Below, piece by piece: positions 7,904 to 15,214 of a stretch of DNA of 17,519 bases. Position 1 is the stretch's first letter, and each line of letters starts with the position of its first letter. The position numbers and the translations under genes are program-made. The DNA lies in NCBI GenBank assembly GCA_026392145.1, contig JAPLCS010000048.1:1428-18946 (forward strand), read 5' to 3'. The notes beneath the pieces are model-generated. The model searched no databases and was not told the origin of the DNA. It saw only the letters and a program-made list of their open reading frames with translations. Origin of the DNA: Fimbriimonadales bacterium (GTDB taxonomy: Bacteria > Armatimonadota > Fimbriimonadia > Fimbriimonadales > Fimbriimonadaceae).

Positions 7904-7909
7904 CCTGCA

Positions 7910-9562
7910 ATGGGATTTGACACTAATTTCGATGACAATAAAGTATCCAGAAAGCACTTCTTAACTGGATCTATAATCGCGGCTTTTGCACCCTTCCAGG
8001 CACTGGCCAGTATGTCAGGTGAAGTCACGATTGATGACGTAAAAAATGCCGAAAAGCTGTCTGGCATTTCGATGTCCGATGAGCAAAGAAAGGCAGTGCT
8101 TGCAATGTATAAAGGCTCTAGAGATGGGCTCGATGAAATTAGGAAAAAGGGTCTATCCAACGAAGTGCCACCAGCATTTAACTTTGTCCCACACGGAAAA
8201 AAACCGAAGCCTGGTACACGTACGAGTGTAAAGGTGAATACTCCCAGAAAGTTCACAAAACCAAACAACGACGAAGATATTGCATTTCTTCCACTTACCG
8301 AACTTGCAGAACTCATCAAGTCGAAACAAATCTCTTGCGTGCAACTCACGGATCTCTATCTATCCCGGCTCAAAAAATTTGGCCCTAAATTAAAGTGTGT
8401 AATCTCGCTGACCGAAGAGCACGCACGAAAGCGAGCAGCGGAACTTGACGAAGAATTGAGAAAAGGCAAATACCGAGGACCGCTTCACGGCATTCCCTAT
8501 GGGCTTAAAGACCTCTTCGCAATGAAGGAATATAAAACTACTTGGGGTGCAGAACCTTACAAAAACCAAGTTCTCACTTACAATTCAGCGGTTGTAGAAA
8601 AGCTTGAGTCAGCCGGAGCTATTCTCGTCGCCAAAACGAGCGTAGGGGCGCTTGCTTTTGGTGATTTATGGTTTGATGGTCTCACCCTGAATCCGTGGAA
8701 CTCCAAACAAGGATCATCCGGCTCCTCTGCAGGTTCAAGCAGCGGTACTGCAGCAGGGCTCTTCGGATTCTCAATCGGTACCGAAACTCTGGGATCCATT
8801 ATCTCACCCTCACAACGGTGTCGAGTGACGGGACTACGCCCAACCTTTGGACGCGTTAGTCGCTTCGGTGCAATGGCACTCAGTTGGACCATGGACAAAG
8901 TAGGACCGATTTGCCGAACCGCTGAAGATTGTGCCCTGGTGTTTGCCGCCATTCATGGTGCCGACACCAAAGATCCTATGACCGTCACCTATCCATTCGA
9001 ATATCGCGAAATAACTAATTGGAAGAATCTGAAGGTGGGCTACGTTGGGAAAGAACTTCCCGGCAAAGTTATTGAGCTCCTCCAAGGTCTCGGAGCAAAA
9101 GTCGAAAAAGTTAGTATCTCCGACAACCCAAACGGTGTGGATGAAGTGCTTTCCATAGAAGCGGCCTCGGCATTTGATGACATTATTCGTGATGGAAGGG
9201 TGGATAGCATGAAAGGCTCACTCTGGCCTCCAATTTTTAGGGCGTCCAGTCTTCTCACAGGGGTGGATTACATCCAGGCGATGCGAGCACGAACCCAGCT
9301 AATGAACAAATTTGAAGCCGAGCTTCAAGATTACGACGTGATTCTCGCCGCAGAAACAGGCGATTCCCTCCTCGTAACTACAAATCTCACCGGACACCCT
9401 CAAATTTATGTTCCACTTGGATTAAACGAAAACAAAAGGCCGATCGGAGTCTCAGTTTTTGGAAGGCTCTACCGAGAAGATCAAATACTCGGTGTTGCAG
9501 CGGCTATCCAAAAAATAAAACAAGCCCACAGGCTCAAACCTGATTTGTCCACATTGGTCTAA
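7910..9562 (+). CDS. Amidase signature family hydrolase, probably exported
   Basis: A 550-aa amidase. The Ser-cisSer-Lys triad can be placed: Lys200 in PYGLKDLF, cis-Ser272 in GSSGSSAG, and nucleophile Ser296 in GTETLGSIISPS, with 72 and 24 residues between them, as in the family. The usual GG before the nucleophile is LG here, and the usual Arg after it is Ile, so the oxyanion and substrate loops differ from GatA; this is not a tRNA amidotransferase subunit. Residues 13-34 (SRKHFLTGSIIAAFAPFQALASM) form a Tat-like or Sec-like signal with RK instead of RR. A 90-residue spacer (ITIDDVKNAEKL... region) precedes the catalytic domain from about residue 128. It hydrolyses a C-N amide bond; the substrate is unknown. 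It stands alone, 51 bases past the GH20-like gene, with its own promoter. Confidence 0.87.
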   Translation: MGFDTNFDDNKVSRKHFLTGSIIAAFAPFQALASMSGEVTIDDVKNAEKLSGISMSDEQRKAVLAMYKGSRDGLDEIRKKGLSNEVPPAFNFVPHGKKPKPGTRTSVKVNTPRKFTKPNNDEDIAFLPLTELAELIKSKQISCVQLTDLYLSRLKKFGPKLKCVISLTEEHARKRAAELDEELRKGKYRGPLHGIPYGLKDLFAMKEYKTTWGAEPYKNQVLTYNSAVVEKLESAGAILVAKTSVGALAFGDLWFDGLTLNPWNSKQGSSGSSAGSSSGTAAGLFGFSIGTETLGSIISPSQRCRVTGLRPTFGRVSRFGAMALSWTMDKVGPICRTAEDCALVFAAIHGADTKDPMTVTYPFEYREITNWKNLKVGYVGKELPGKVIELLQGLGAKVEKVSISDNPNGVDEVLSIEAASAFDDIIRDGRVDSMKGSLWPPIFRASSLLTGVDYIQAMRARTQLMNKFEAELQDYDVILAAETGDSLLVTTNLTGHPQIYVPLGLNENKRPIGVSVFGRLYREDQILGVAAAIQKIKQAHRLKPDLSTLV

Positions 9563-9576
9563 AGTCAAAATTGAAT

Positions 9577-9614
9577 CCCCGTACGGAAAAATCAGCAATT
9601 TTTACCGCACGGGG
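9577..9614 (+). terminator. Hairpin after the amidase, possible terminator
   Basis: CCCCGTACGG (9577-9586) pairs with CCGCACGGGG (9605-9614) with one mismatch, and the inner AAAAAT pairs with ATTTTT around a short loop. It begins 14 bases after the amidase stop. There is no T-run downstream, so it is a weak or Rho-independent-like terminator or an mRNA end-stabilising hairpin. Confidence 0.45.
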
Positions 9615-9635
9615 TCACTCTTCGGCAAATCGGTA

Positions 9636-9641
9636 TATAAT
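9636..9641 (+). promoter_or_regulatory. -10 element for the pseudopilin operon
   Basis: A perfect TATAAT at 9636-9641 within GTATATAATTCC. No good -35 lies 16-18 bases upstream. The 5' UTR would be about 80 bases and carries a Shine-Dalgarno run AAGGAG (9708-9713) plus AAGG (9717-9720) before the ATG at 9728, unlike the leaderless neighbours. Confidence 0.45.
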
Positions 9642-9727
9642 TCCTATGAGGACCGGTCCGGCATCATTGTAAATTTTGTTAAAACCATGATTCGCAATGG
9701 CGCGAGGAAGGAGCCCAAGGACCTCAA

Positions 9728-10657
9728 ATGAAATCTATTCGAAGGGGATTTACCCTTATTGAACTTCTCGTCGTAATTGCGATTATCGCAATTTTGGCGG
9801 CAATCCTATTCCCAGTTTTTGCTCAAGCAAAAGAAGCTGCTAAGAAAGCTGCAGACATCTCGAACCAAAAGCAAATCCTCACCGGAACCATGATGTACAT
9901 GTCCGACGTGGACGATGTCTTCCCACTACTTCGAGTTGGACCATCCAACTGGCAAGCAGTGGTCACCGGACCACAGGTGAATTCAGGTCATAACCTGCTG
10001 AACCCTTACATCAAGAACATCCAACTCTGGAAAGCCCCAAATGACACTATGGCTCGATGCGACTCGAACTCAACTGGTTACGGTTCACCTGTAACTGGCG
10101 GTCCAATCAGCTATGCATTCACCTACAATCGACAGCTGAACCTAGTTTCAACCACTTCAGGTGCTGTCCCTACCGTGGATCTAACTGCATTCGGTATCGC
10201 TGGATGGTTGCCTACAAACGCAGACGGTAGCGTTACAGTTGCTTCCAGAAGCGCTTCCTTGAGCCAAACTCAAGTCGGTGCTCCTGCACAAACCATCTTC
10301 TTGGTTCCAAGCTACATCAGCTGGTCCTACTGGACTGGGCTCATGCAGCACCGAAATGACCAACGAGCTTACGCATTCCCAGGAAACGCAGCCGCCAACC
10401 CAGGTGCAACCATCTTACCGGGTGGTCTAGAAACTTGGCCAAAGGTTACCAACGCCGCTGGCGCATGGTGCGGAGCTTCTGATGGTATGTCAGTAGGTGC
10501 CTATGGCGGAATCTCTATTTGGGGATTTGCTGACGGTCACGTCAAGGCAATGAACCGAAACCAAATCATGTCATCAATGTGGGCGACAAGCTTGGCCACT
10601 GCGATTTCGAGCAATGCTCGAAACATGATCCACTGGGATGAGCGGTACAAGAACTAA
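9728..10657 (+). CDS. Type II pseudopilin / prepilin-like secreted protein
   Basis: A 309-aa protein with a textbook type IV prepilin leader: MKSIRRG, then [20 protein letters not shown] with Glu5 of the mature form, so a prepilin peptidase should cut after Gly7 and methylate Phe1. The hydrophobic helix runs to about residue 30, followed by [14 protein letters not shown]. The C-terminal domain is rich in Asn, Ser, Gly and Trp and ends with [12 protein letters not shown], the H-x-D-G type motif common in the DUF1559-like pseudopilins that are expanded in Armatimonadota and Planctomycetota. It likely sits in the envelope or is surface-exposed. The role of this group is not established. It is translationally coupled (TAATG) to the next gene. 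Confidence 0.9.
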   Translation: MKSIRRGFTLIELLVVIAIIAILAAILFPVFAQAKEAAKKAADISNQKQILTGTMMYMSDVDDVFPLLRVGPSNWQAVVTGPQVNSGHNLLNPYIKNIQLWKAPNDTMARCDSNSTGYGSPVTGGPISYAFTYNRQLNLVSTTSGAVPTVDLTAFGIAGWLPTNADGSVTVASRSASLSQTQVGAPAQTIFLVPSYISWSYWTGLMQHRNDQRAYAFPGNAAANPGATILPGGLETWPKVTNAAGAWCGASDGMSVGAYGGISIWGFADGHVKAMNRNQIMSSMWATSLATAISSNARNMIHWDERYKN

Positions 10658-10935
10658 TGAACGAAAACGTTAAGAAGATTCTCATCGGAGTCATTGCAGT
10701 AATTGCAGTTGGTCTACTAGCGTTTCAAGTGATGAACTTTTTGAACGCTGATAAACCACAAGTGATTGGGAGCGGTAGCGTGGTTCCCCCCGGATTCAAG
10801 AATGAAAAAGAAAAAGCTCTTGAAGCTCAACAACAAGGTGGAGCTGCAACCCCCGATGCTGCAAAATCTCAAGAAGAGCGAGAATCAGCTCTTGCTGGTC
10901 CAAGCGGTCCAACTGCTCCAGCTGGCGGACAATAA
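10657..10935 (+). CDS. Small membrane-anchored protein coupled to the pseudopilin
   Basis: A 92-aa protein. The ATG overlaps the TAA of the pseudopilin gene (TAATG), so translation is coupled. One membrane helix spans about residues 8-29 (ILIGVIAVIAVGLLAFQVMNF). The remaining ~60 residues are hydrophilic and low complexity (EKEKALEAQQQGGAA, then SALAGPSGPTAPAGGQ) and probably extend outside the membrane. No catalytic motif is visible. Position and topology suggest an accessory or partner of the pseudopilin; that role is inferred. A strong terminator follows. Confidence 0.8.
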   Translation: MNENVKKILIGVIAVIAVGLLAFQVMNFLNADKPQVIGSGSVVPPGFKNEKEKALEAQQQGGAATPDAAKSQEERESALAGPSGPTAPAGGQ

Positions 10936-10964
10936 GTTCAGTCGTTCTCAATAACGATCCAAAT

Positions 10965-11001
10965 AAAAAGGTCTCTGTCATCCGACAGAGACCTTTTCTT
11001 C
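10965..11001. terminator. Bidirectional intrinsic terminator
   Basis: AAAAGGTCTCTGTC (10966-10979) pairs perfectly over 14 bp with GACAGAGACCTTTT (10984-10997), with a four-base loop and a further T/C-rich run. Flanking A and T runs let it act on both strands between the 92-aa gene and the convergent gene ending at 11019. Confidence 0.88.
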
Positions 11002-11018
11002 TTCATGACCTGTTTATT

Positions 11019-11333
11019 TCAACTAACCTCAACCAGAATTTTCTGGCAAGGGACCATTCCTTGGACTGTCTGAGTATGAACTTGATAACCGTTTGATAAC
11101 GTGCTTACAAGTCCCTGGAGCGCCTGATCAACCTCATCTTTGAACAATTCATTGAAGAGATAAATCTTTACATAGGCGAATTGACCATTAACTGTCACTC
11201 GAACACCGAATATCCCTCGATCCCACGTAAACTGAAAAGCGCTTTCAACCCACCGCTCTATTTCGCCCTTACGCGAACTTAGCGACGTTCCTGCTAAGCT
11301 GACTGGCAGGTCATTCTTGTTAGATTCCTGCAT
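11019..11333 (-). CDS. Hypothetical 104-aa protein
   Basis: A small soluble protein of unknown function. Its start is supported by a clear Shine-Dalgarno run (AAAGGGGG) seven bases before the ATG at 11333 and by a TTATATATAA element just upstream. The middle part (FGVRVTVNGQFAYVKIYLFNELFKDEVDQALQGLV) looks like alternating strands and one helix, a small alpha/beta domain. There is no signal, membrane helix or cysteine motif. It is divergent from the Ycf46-type gene. Confidence 0.65.
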   Translation of the reverse strand: MQESNKNDLPVSLAGTSLSSRKGEIERWVESAFQFTWDRGIFGVRVTVNGQFAYVKIYLFNELFKDEVDQALQGLVSTLSNGYQVHTQTVQGMVPCQKILVEVS

Positions 11334-11567
11334 ATATTTGCCCCCTTTCTTATATATAACGCTTCTTAATAAAAATGTTTAGGGTTTTTGGAAACAAATG
11401 GGAGAAATAGAAGAATTTTGTTGAGTTTTTAACACTTTGAACCCAACAACTTCTGTGAACTTTTCACTTTCCAGTGCTCCTAAATCATTTTTTCAAGCAA
11501 CTATCCGTCAAAAGTCCTACCGAACTTTCTCAAACAAAAACCTGCAACCCCAATCAAACTGCAGTGG

Positions 11568-11573
11568 TAGATT
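11568..11573 (+). promoter_or_regulatory. -10 element, leaderless layout, for the Ycf46-type ATPase
   Basis: TAGATT ends seven bases (GAATGTA) before the ATG at 11581. No Shine-Dalgarno sequence is seen. This supports 11581 rather than the TTG at 11437 as the start. Confidence 0.5.
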
Positions 11574-11580
11574 GAATGTA

Positions 11581-13059
11581 ATGGCTTCTGCAAATGAAAT
11601 TGAAATCTTAATGCGTTCCAAGTACCCGATTCTTTATGTAGTGTCTTGGGAGGAACGTAGAGTAGAAGCCTCACTCGATCAAATTTCTAAAAACCTCAAA
11701 AGAACCCTACATACCTGGAGCTATACCCAAGGAATGAAGCCACCGGTACCAGAATCGAATGGCAAAACGACCTTAGCTGGGGAACTAGAAGCACTTGCTC
11801 AAATTCTTGAATCAAGTGAGGGCACCGTGTTCCTCCTCAAAGATTTTCATCACTATATGCGTGACCCTAGAGTCACCCGACTCCTCAGAGATATCGCTGC
11901 AAAACTACGAAACCGCAGGCAAACACTCGTAATCCTAGCTCCAACTTTGGTACTACCCAGTGAACTGGAAAAAGATGTCACCGTCCTCGACTTCCCACTA
12001 CCTACCTACTCAGAAATTGAACAAATTCTTGATAAGGCAGTTGCTGCCGTAAAAGGAGTTGAGAGCGTGGACGTCAACATGACCGCCACCGAAAAAGAAG
12101 CACTTATCAAAAGTGCCCAGGGGCTAACGCTCGATGAAGTCGAATCTGTTTTTGCCCGCTCCCTTGTGGAATCCAAAAAGTTTGATCAACTCGTCATTCT
12201 TGAAGAAAAACAACAGATCATTCGCAAATCTGGATTGCTCGAGTACTACCCACCGCAAGCTGGTCTAGCGGACGTAGGAGGCATGGAAACCCTCAAAGAA
12301 TGGCTGGACCAGCGGACGACAAGTTTCTCGGACAAAGCGAGAGAATTTGGTATTCCCGCCCCCAAGGGGATTCTCTTGCTGGGAGTTCAAGGGTGCGGCA
12401 AATCTCTCACTGCAAAGGCTATCGCCTCTGCGTGGCGACTCCCCATGTTGAAGCTTGATGTGGGAAGAATCTTTGGATCCCTTGTGGGACAAAGCGAAGA
12501 AAACATTCGCAAAGCAATCAAAACCGCAGAGTCCGTATCACCTTGCGTTTTGTGGGCAGATGAACTTGAAAAAGGATTCGCTGGCACCAGCTCCTCAGGC
12601 GACAGCGGAACAACCGCCCGAGTTTTTGCTACGTTCCTCACCTGGATGCAAGAAAAAACCGCCCCTGTATTCCTCATTGCCACCGCCAACGATGTGTCAG
12701 CCCTCCCACCAGAACTCCTTAGAAAGGGTCGATTCGATGAGATTTTCTTCATTGACCTTCCTGAAACCAAAGAGCGACAACAAATTTTTGAGATACACCT
12801 CAAAAAGAGAAAACGTGACCCCAAGGCGCTAAAAATTAAACTTTCTACTCTGGCAGAAAAGAGCGATGGCTTCAACGGAGCAGAAATTGAAACCTGTATC
12901 GTCGCAGCACTTCAACGAGCGTTCCATGAGAGCAGAGAGTTATCAATGGACGACCTGGTTAAAGAAGTGGAAGCATGCGTGCCACTCAGCGTCATGATGG
13001 CAGAAGATATTTCCGCTCTTCGTGAATGGGCAAGTGTTAGAGCGCGCTCTGCATCCTAA
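11581..13059 (+). CDS. Ycf46-type AAA+ ATPase
   Basis: A 492-aa protein from ATG 11581; the frame stays open upstream to a TTG at 11437, but the extra 48 residues look like untranslated leader. The start MASANEIEILMRSKYPILYVVSWEERRVE matches the usual Ycf46 N-terminus. The N-terminal ~220 residues resemble a degenerate ATPase-like domain (TVFLLKDFHHYMRDP). The C-terminal AAA+ module has Walker A GVQGCGKS (residues 268-275), Walker B CVLWADE (to 328), sensor 1 region FLIATAND, and an arginine-finger region LLRKGRFDE, followed by the helical lid (SDGFNGAEIETCIVAAL). The family is common in cyanobacteria and plastids and is thought to be tied to photosynthesis or carbon-dioxide responses there. 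In this non-phototroph-like context the target is unknown. Confidence 0.88.
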   Translation: MASANEIEILMRSKYPILYVVSWEERRVEASLDQISKNLKRTLHTWSYTQGMKPPVPESNGKTTLAGELEALAQILESSEGTVFLLKDFHHYMRDPRVTRLLRDIAAKLRNRRQTLVILAPTLVLPSELEKDVTVLDFPLPTYSEIEQILDKAVAAVKGVESVDVNMTATEKEALIKSAQGLTLDEVESVFARSLVESKKFDQLVILEEKQQIIRKSGLLEYYPPQAGLADVGGMETLKEWLDQRTTSFSDKAREFGIPAPKGILLLGVQGCGKSLTAKAIASAWRLPMLKLDVGRIFGSLVGQSEENIRKAIKTAESVSPCVLWADELEKGFAGTSSSGDSGTTARVFATFLTWMQEKTAPVFLIATANDVSALPPELLRKGRFDEIFFIDLPETKERQQIFEIHLKKRKRDPKALKIKLSTLAEKSDGFNGAEIETCIVAALQRAFHESRELSMDDLVKEVEACVPLSVMMAEDISALREWASVRARSAS

Positions 13060-13098
13060 GCAAGGGGTTCAAAACTAACAAGAGCTACCGAAACAAAC

Positions 13099-13126
13099 AA
13101 AAAGACCTCCCATTGGGAGGTCTTTA
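13099..13126. terminator. Bidirectional intrinsic terminator
   Basis: AAAGACCTCCC (13101-13111) pairs perfectly with GGGAGGTCTTT (13115-13125) around a three-base loop, with A's on the left. It lies between the end of the Ycf46-type gene (13059) and the end of the convergent lipoprotein gene (13147). The outer stem bases AAAGACCT/AGGTCTTT are the same as in the terminator at 6069-6114. Confidence 0.85.
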
Positions 13127-13146
13127 AGTCGCTAAATGCGCGGAAT

Positions 13147-13287
13147 TTACTTAGCTTCTGCAGCTGGAGCATTTGCGTCTGCAGCTGGAGCAGCTGGAGC
13201 AGCATTTGCATCGGCACCACCGCCGCAACCAACGAGAACGCTACCAAGAACGCCGAGCACCATAACGAGAGCGAGAATTTTCTTCAT
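13147..13287 (-). CDS. Small Ala/Pro-rich lipoprotein, 46 aa
   Basis: On the minus strand, ATG 13287 opens MKKILALVMVLGVLGSVLVG followed by Cys21: a short positive n-region, a hydrophobic h-region and a lipobox (LVGC), so lipoprotein signal peptidase should cut before Cys21. The mature part is only 26 residues (CGGG, then Ala/Pro/Asp/Asn repeats AAPAAPAADANAPAAEAK). An AAAGGA Shine-Dalgarno sequence lies about 8 bases upstream, and a TATAAT promoter lies further up. The codons for the tail form imperfect DNA repeats (GCAGCTGGAGC read on the plus strand). The function is unknown; it may be an abundant small envelope lipoprotein. Confidence 0.8.
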   Translation of the reverse strand: MKKILALVMVLGVLGSVLVGCGGGADANAAPAAPAADANAPAAEAK

Positions 13288-13300
13288 ATTTTTTATCCTT

Positions 13301-13316
13301 TACACCTCCAAGTGTA
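13301..13316. repeat. Short dyad in the lipoprotein 5' UTR
   Basis: TACAC (13301-13305) pairs with GTGTA (13312-13316) around six bases. On the minus strand the loop holds GGAG, so the hairpin could hide a distal Shine-Dalgarno-like string upstream of the AAAGGA. The dyad is short and may be chance. Confidence 0.25.
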
Positions 13317-13366
13317 ATTTATTTTGCACTTATCGGCTTCCCTCTTGTGGATTCCGTGCGCAGTTC

Positions 13367-13395
13367 ATTATAGAATACGAAATTCAATTTGAAAA
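13367..13395 (-). promoter_or_regulatory. Sigma70-type promoter of the lipoprotein gene
   Basis: On the minus strand a perfect TATAAT (13372-13367) sits 17 bases downstream of TTTTCA (13395-13390), four of six -35 positions matching. The 5' UTR would be about 73 bases. Confidence 0.6.
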
Positions 13396-13663
13396 GGATT
13401 CAAGCAATTATTTTTCGTGCTAAGCTTAAATTAGCGTGAACAATTCGGTATTGAACTTAACTCAATGCCAACCTCTAGTACTCAAGAGGAGAGATGTTTG
13501 CGCCAACCAGGTCCCATCTGCCAACGTCCGGCACAATTTTGAGCTCGCAACGCGGCGAAGTGATGCTCGGCGGATTGGGGGGAATCGAAACCAATAATAA
13601 AGCGCTTCGATTCCCCGTTTCAATCTTGCCACTCACTTTCTACCAACAACATTTTGCGAACCA
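13396..13663 (+). promoter_or_regulatory. Leader region of the arginine gene
   Basis: This stretch before argD holds a possible promoter (TTGAAC at 13451-13456, 17-base spacer, TCTAGT at 13474-13479), a short ORF opening at ATG 13494 just two bases after AGGAG and running out of frame into argD (to 13709), and the hairpin at 13579-13616. The order promoter, short ORF and hairpin resembles an attenuation leader, but the ORF is not Arg-rich and no ArgR-type operator is evident. The reading is tentative. Confidence 0.3.
13579..13616 (+). repeat. 11-bp perfect hairpin upstream of argD
   Basis: GGGGAATCGAA (13579-13589) pairs perfectly with TTCGATTCCCC (13606-13616), with a 16-base loop. It is followed by GTTTCAATCTT, a weak U-tract, and ends 47 bases before the argD start. 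It may be a terminator or attenuator controlling the arginine gene. Confidence 0.5.
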
Positions 13664-15214
13664 ATGCTCAAATACGACACGATTAAAACCCTCGACAACG
13701 ATTACGTAATCCCCACATACAACCGCTTCCCTGCCTTATTTGTTCAAGGCTCTGGTTGCACCATGTGGGATAACCGAGGAAACGAATACCTTGACCTCTT
13801 AGCAGGAGTTGCAGTATGCAATTTAGGGCACTGCCACCCTGCCGTAGTCGCCGCAATCACAAGACAAGCTCAACAACTCATCCACTGCTCAAACTTGCTC
13901 CTCTCCGCACCCCAAGCACAATTGGCTGAAAAAATCTGCACGCTTTCAGGAATGGACAAAGTGTTCTATGGAGTTTGTGGCGCAACGGCAAACGAAACCG
14001 CACTCAAAATCGCCAAAAAGCACGGGCTCAAAAAACGTCCAGACGGCGACTACGAAGTTATCTGCCTTCATAAATCATTCCACGGTCGAACCCTAGGGGC
14101 GCTCACGGCCACCGGACAACGTCGTTACCAGAGATCGTTTGAACCTCTAGTCCCTGGCTTCAGACACATTGAAGCCGACAACCTAGACGAACTCAGAGAA
14201 GTCTTCAGCCACAAAACCGCCGCAATCCTCATTGAGCCCGTCATGGGTGAAGGCGGGGTCTACCCTCTCTCCACAGAATTCCTCAAAGAAGCTGAACGCC
14301 TGTGCCGAGAACATGACGCCCTCCTCATGCTCGACGAAGTTCAAATCGGTATGGGAAGAAGCGGGAGTTGGTTCTGCTTCCAACAACATGGGCTCAAGCC
14401 AGATGTCCTAATCCTTGCGAAAGGCTTAGGAGGCGGAGTCCCCATCGGAATGTGTGTGGTGGCGGGCAAAGCCACAAATATCCTTGAACCAGGAGACCAC
14501 GGGGCAACCTTTGGCGGCTCCCCCATCTCCGCGGCGGCAGGACTTGCCGTGGTAGACACGATTGAACACACTGACCTGCTTGAACACGTCAAAGTGGTCG
14601 GCAAACTATTCCAAGACGGACTCAAGCAATTAAGCCCAGTCGCCGAAGTTAGGGGTCGGGGATTGATGATTGGCGCAGTGCTAGAGAAACCAATCGCCAG
14701 AGATGTTGTCAGAGAGTGCTTTGAACGAAAACTCATCATCAATGCAACCGATGAACACACCCTACGCTTCCTCCCCGCGCTCATCATTTCGCCCGAGCAA
14801 ATCCAGCAAGCACTCTCCATTCTTGCCGAAGTGCTAGGAGTAGCCGCACCAAAGCCTGTCGCCGTCAGCACCGATGCGCGAGTCACCCACAAGCCATACG
14901 GCGATATTCTCGCTATCGACGACCTTCTCGACTCACAACTTGAGGACGTGCTCGACCTCGCTTCTTATCTCAAGCAACGACGAAAACTGGCACCGAGCGC
15001 CATAACTCCAGTGGAAGGAAGAACCGTGGCAATGGTGTTCGAAAAATCATCCCTGAGAACCCGAGTCTCATTCGAAGCCGCCCTGCACGAGGTCGGTGCG
15101 CACCCCGTCTATCTCACAAAGGCAGATATCGGAATTGGTTCACGAGAATCGATGAAGGACGTTGCTTCCAACCTCTCCCGATGGTGCAACTTAGTCGTCG
15201 CACGTCTGTATTAG
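13664..15214 (+). CDS. argD: Acetylornithine aminotransferase fused to the N-terminal part of ornithine carbamoyltransferase, ended by in-frame TAG
   Basis: 516 codons. Residues 1-~395 are a class III PLP aminotransferase of the ArgD type, which makes N-acetylornithine from the semialdehyde with glutamate. Landmarks are GCTMWDNRGNEYLDLLAGVA, FHGRTLGALTATG, Asp224 in LDEVQIGMGRSG, and the PLP Lys253 in LILAKGLGGGVPIG. After a short linker (~395-413), residues 414-516 are the start of ornithine carbamoyltransferase: DILAIDDLLDSQLEDVLDLA and FEKSSLRTRVSFEAAL with the carbamoyl-phosphate S-x-R-T-R motif (463-467). A TAG at 15212-15214 stops the frame in the middle of the OTC domain, at ARLY-stop-HKDI, where homologues read through; the rest continues in the same frame to 15778. 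The aminotransferase should be functional on its own; the OTC half is cut. A single C-to-T change (CAG to TAG) would explain it. The ATG at 13664 is chosen because the ArgD N-terminus begins there. Confidence 0.9.
   Translation: MLKYDTIKTLDNDYVIPTYNRFPALFVQGSGCTMWDNRGNEYLDLLAGVAVCNLGHCHPAVVAAITRQAQQLIHCSNLLLSAPQAQLAEKICTLSGMDKVFYGVCGATANETALKIAKKHGLKKRPDGDYEVICLHKSFHGRTLGALTATGQRRYQRSFEPLVPGFRHIEADNLDELREVFSHKTAAILIEPVMGEGGVYPLSTEFLKEAERLCREHDALLMLDEVQIGMGRSGSWFCFQQHGLKPDVLILAKGLGGGVPIGMCVVAGKATNILEPGDHGATFGGSPISAAAGLAVVDTIEHTDLLEHVKVVGKLFQDGLKQLSPVAEVRGRGLMIGAVLEKPIARDVVRECFERKLIINATDEHTLRFLPALIISPEQIQQALSILAEVLGVAAPKPVAVSTDARVTHKPYGDILAIDDLLDSQLEDVLDLASYLKQRRKLAPSAITPVEGRTVAMVFEKSSLRTRVSFEAALHEVGAHPVYLTKADIGIGSRESMKDVASNLSRWCNLVVARLY

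Noticed and set aside
9650..9659. GGACCGGTCC palindrome near the pseudopilin transcription start
   Set aside because: A 10-base perfect palindrome is expected several times by chance in a window of this size; nothing else marks it as an operator.
11437..11580. N-terminal extension of the Ycf46-type ATPase from TTG 11437
   Set aside because: The 48 extra residues do not match the family, whose N-terminus fits ATG 11581, and a -10 box sits seven bases before that ATG.
13056..13247. 63-aa minus-strand ORF rich in Leu/Gln/Met
   Set aside because: It is the out-of-frame shadow of the lipoprotein's repetitive tail plus the terminator.
14341..14892. 183-aa ORF antisense to argD
   Set aside because: It lies wholly inside a well-supported gene, has no family match and no start signal; it is a codon-bias shadow.
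15212..15214. TAG as pyrrolysine or a general sense codon
   Set aside because: TAG ends the sugar-kinase gene at 138-140, no pyl genes are in view, and the site is not a known Pyl position.
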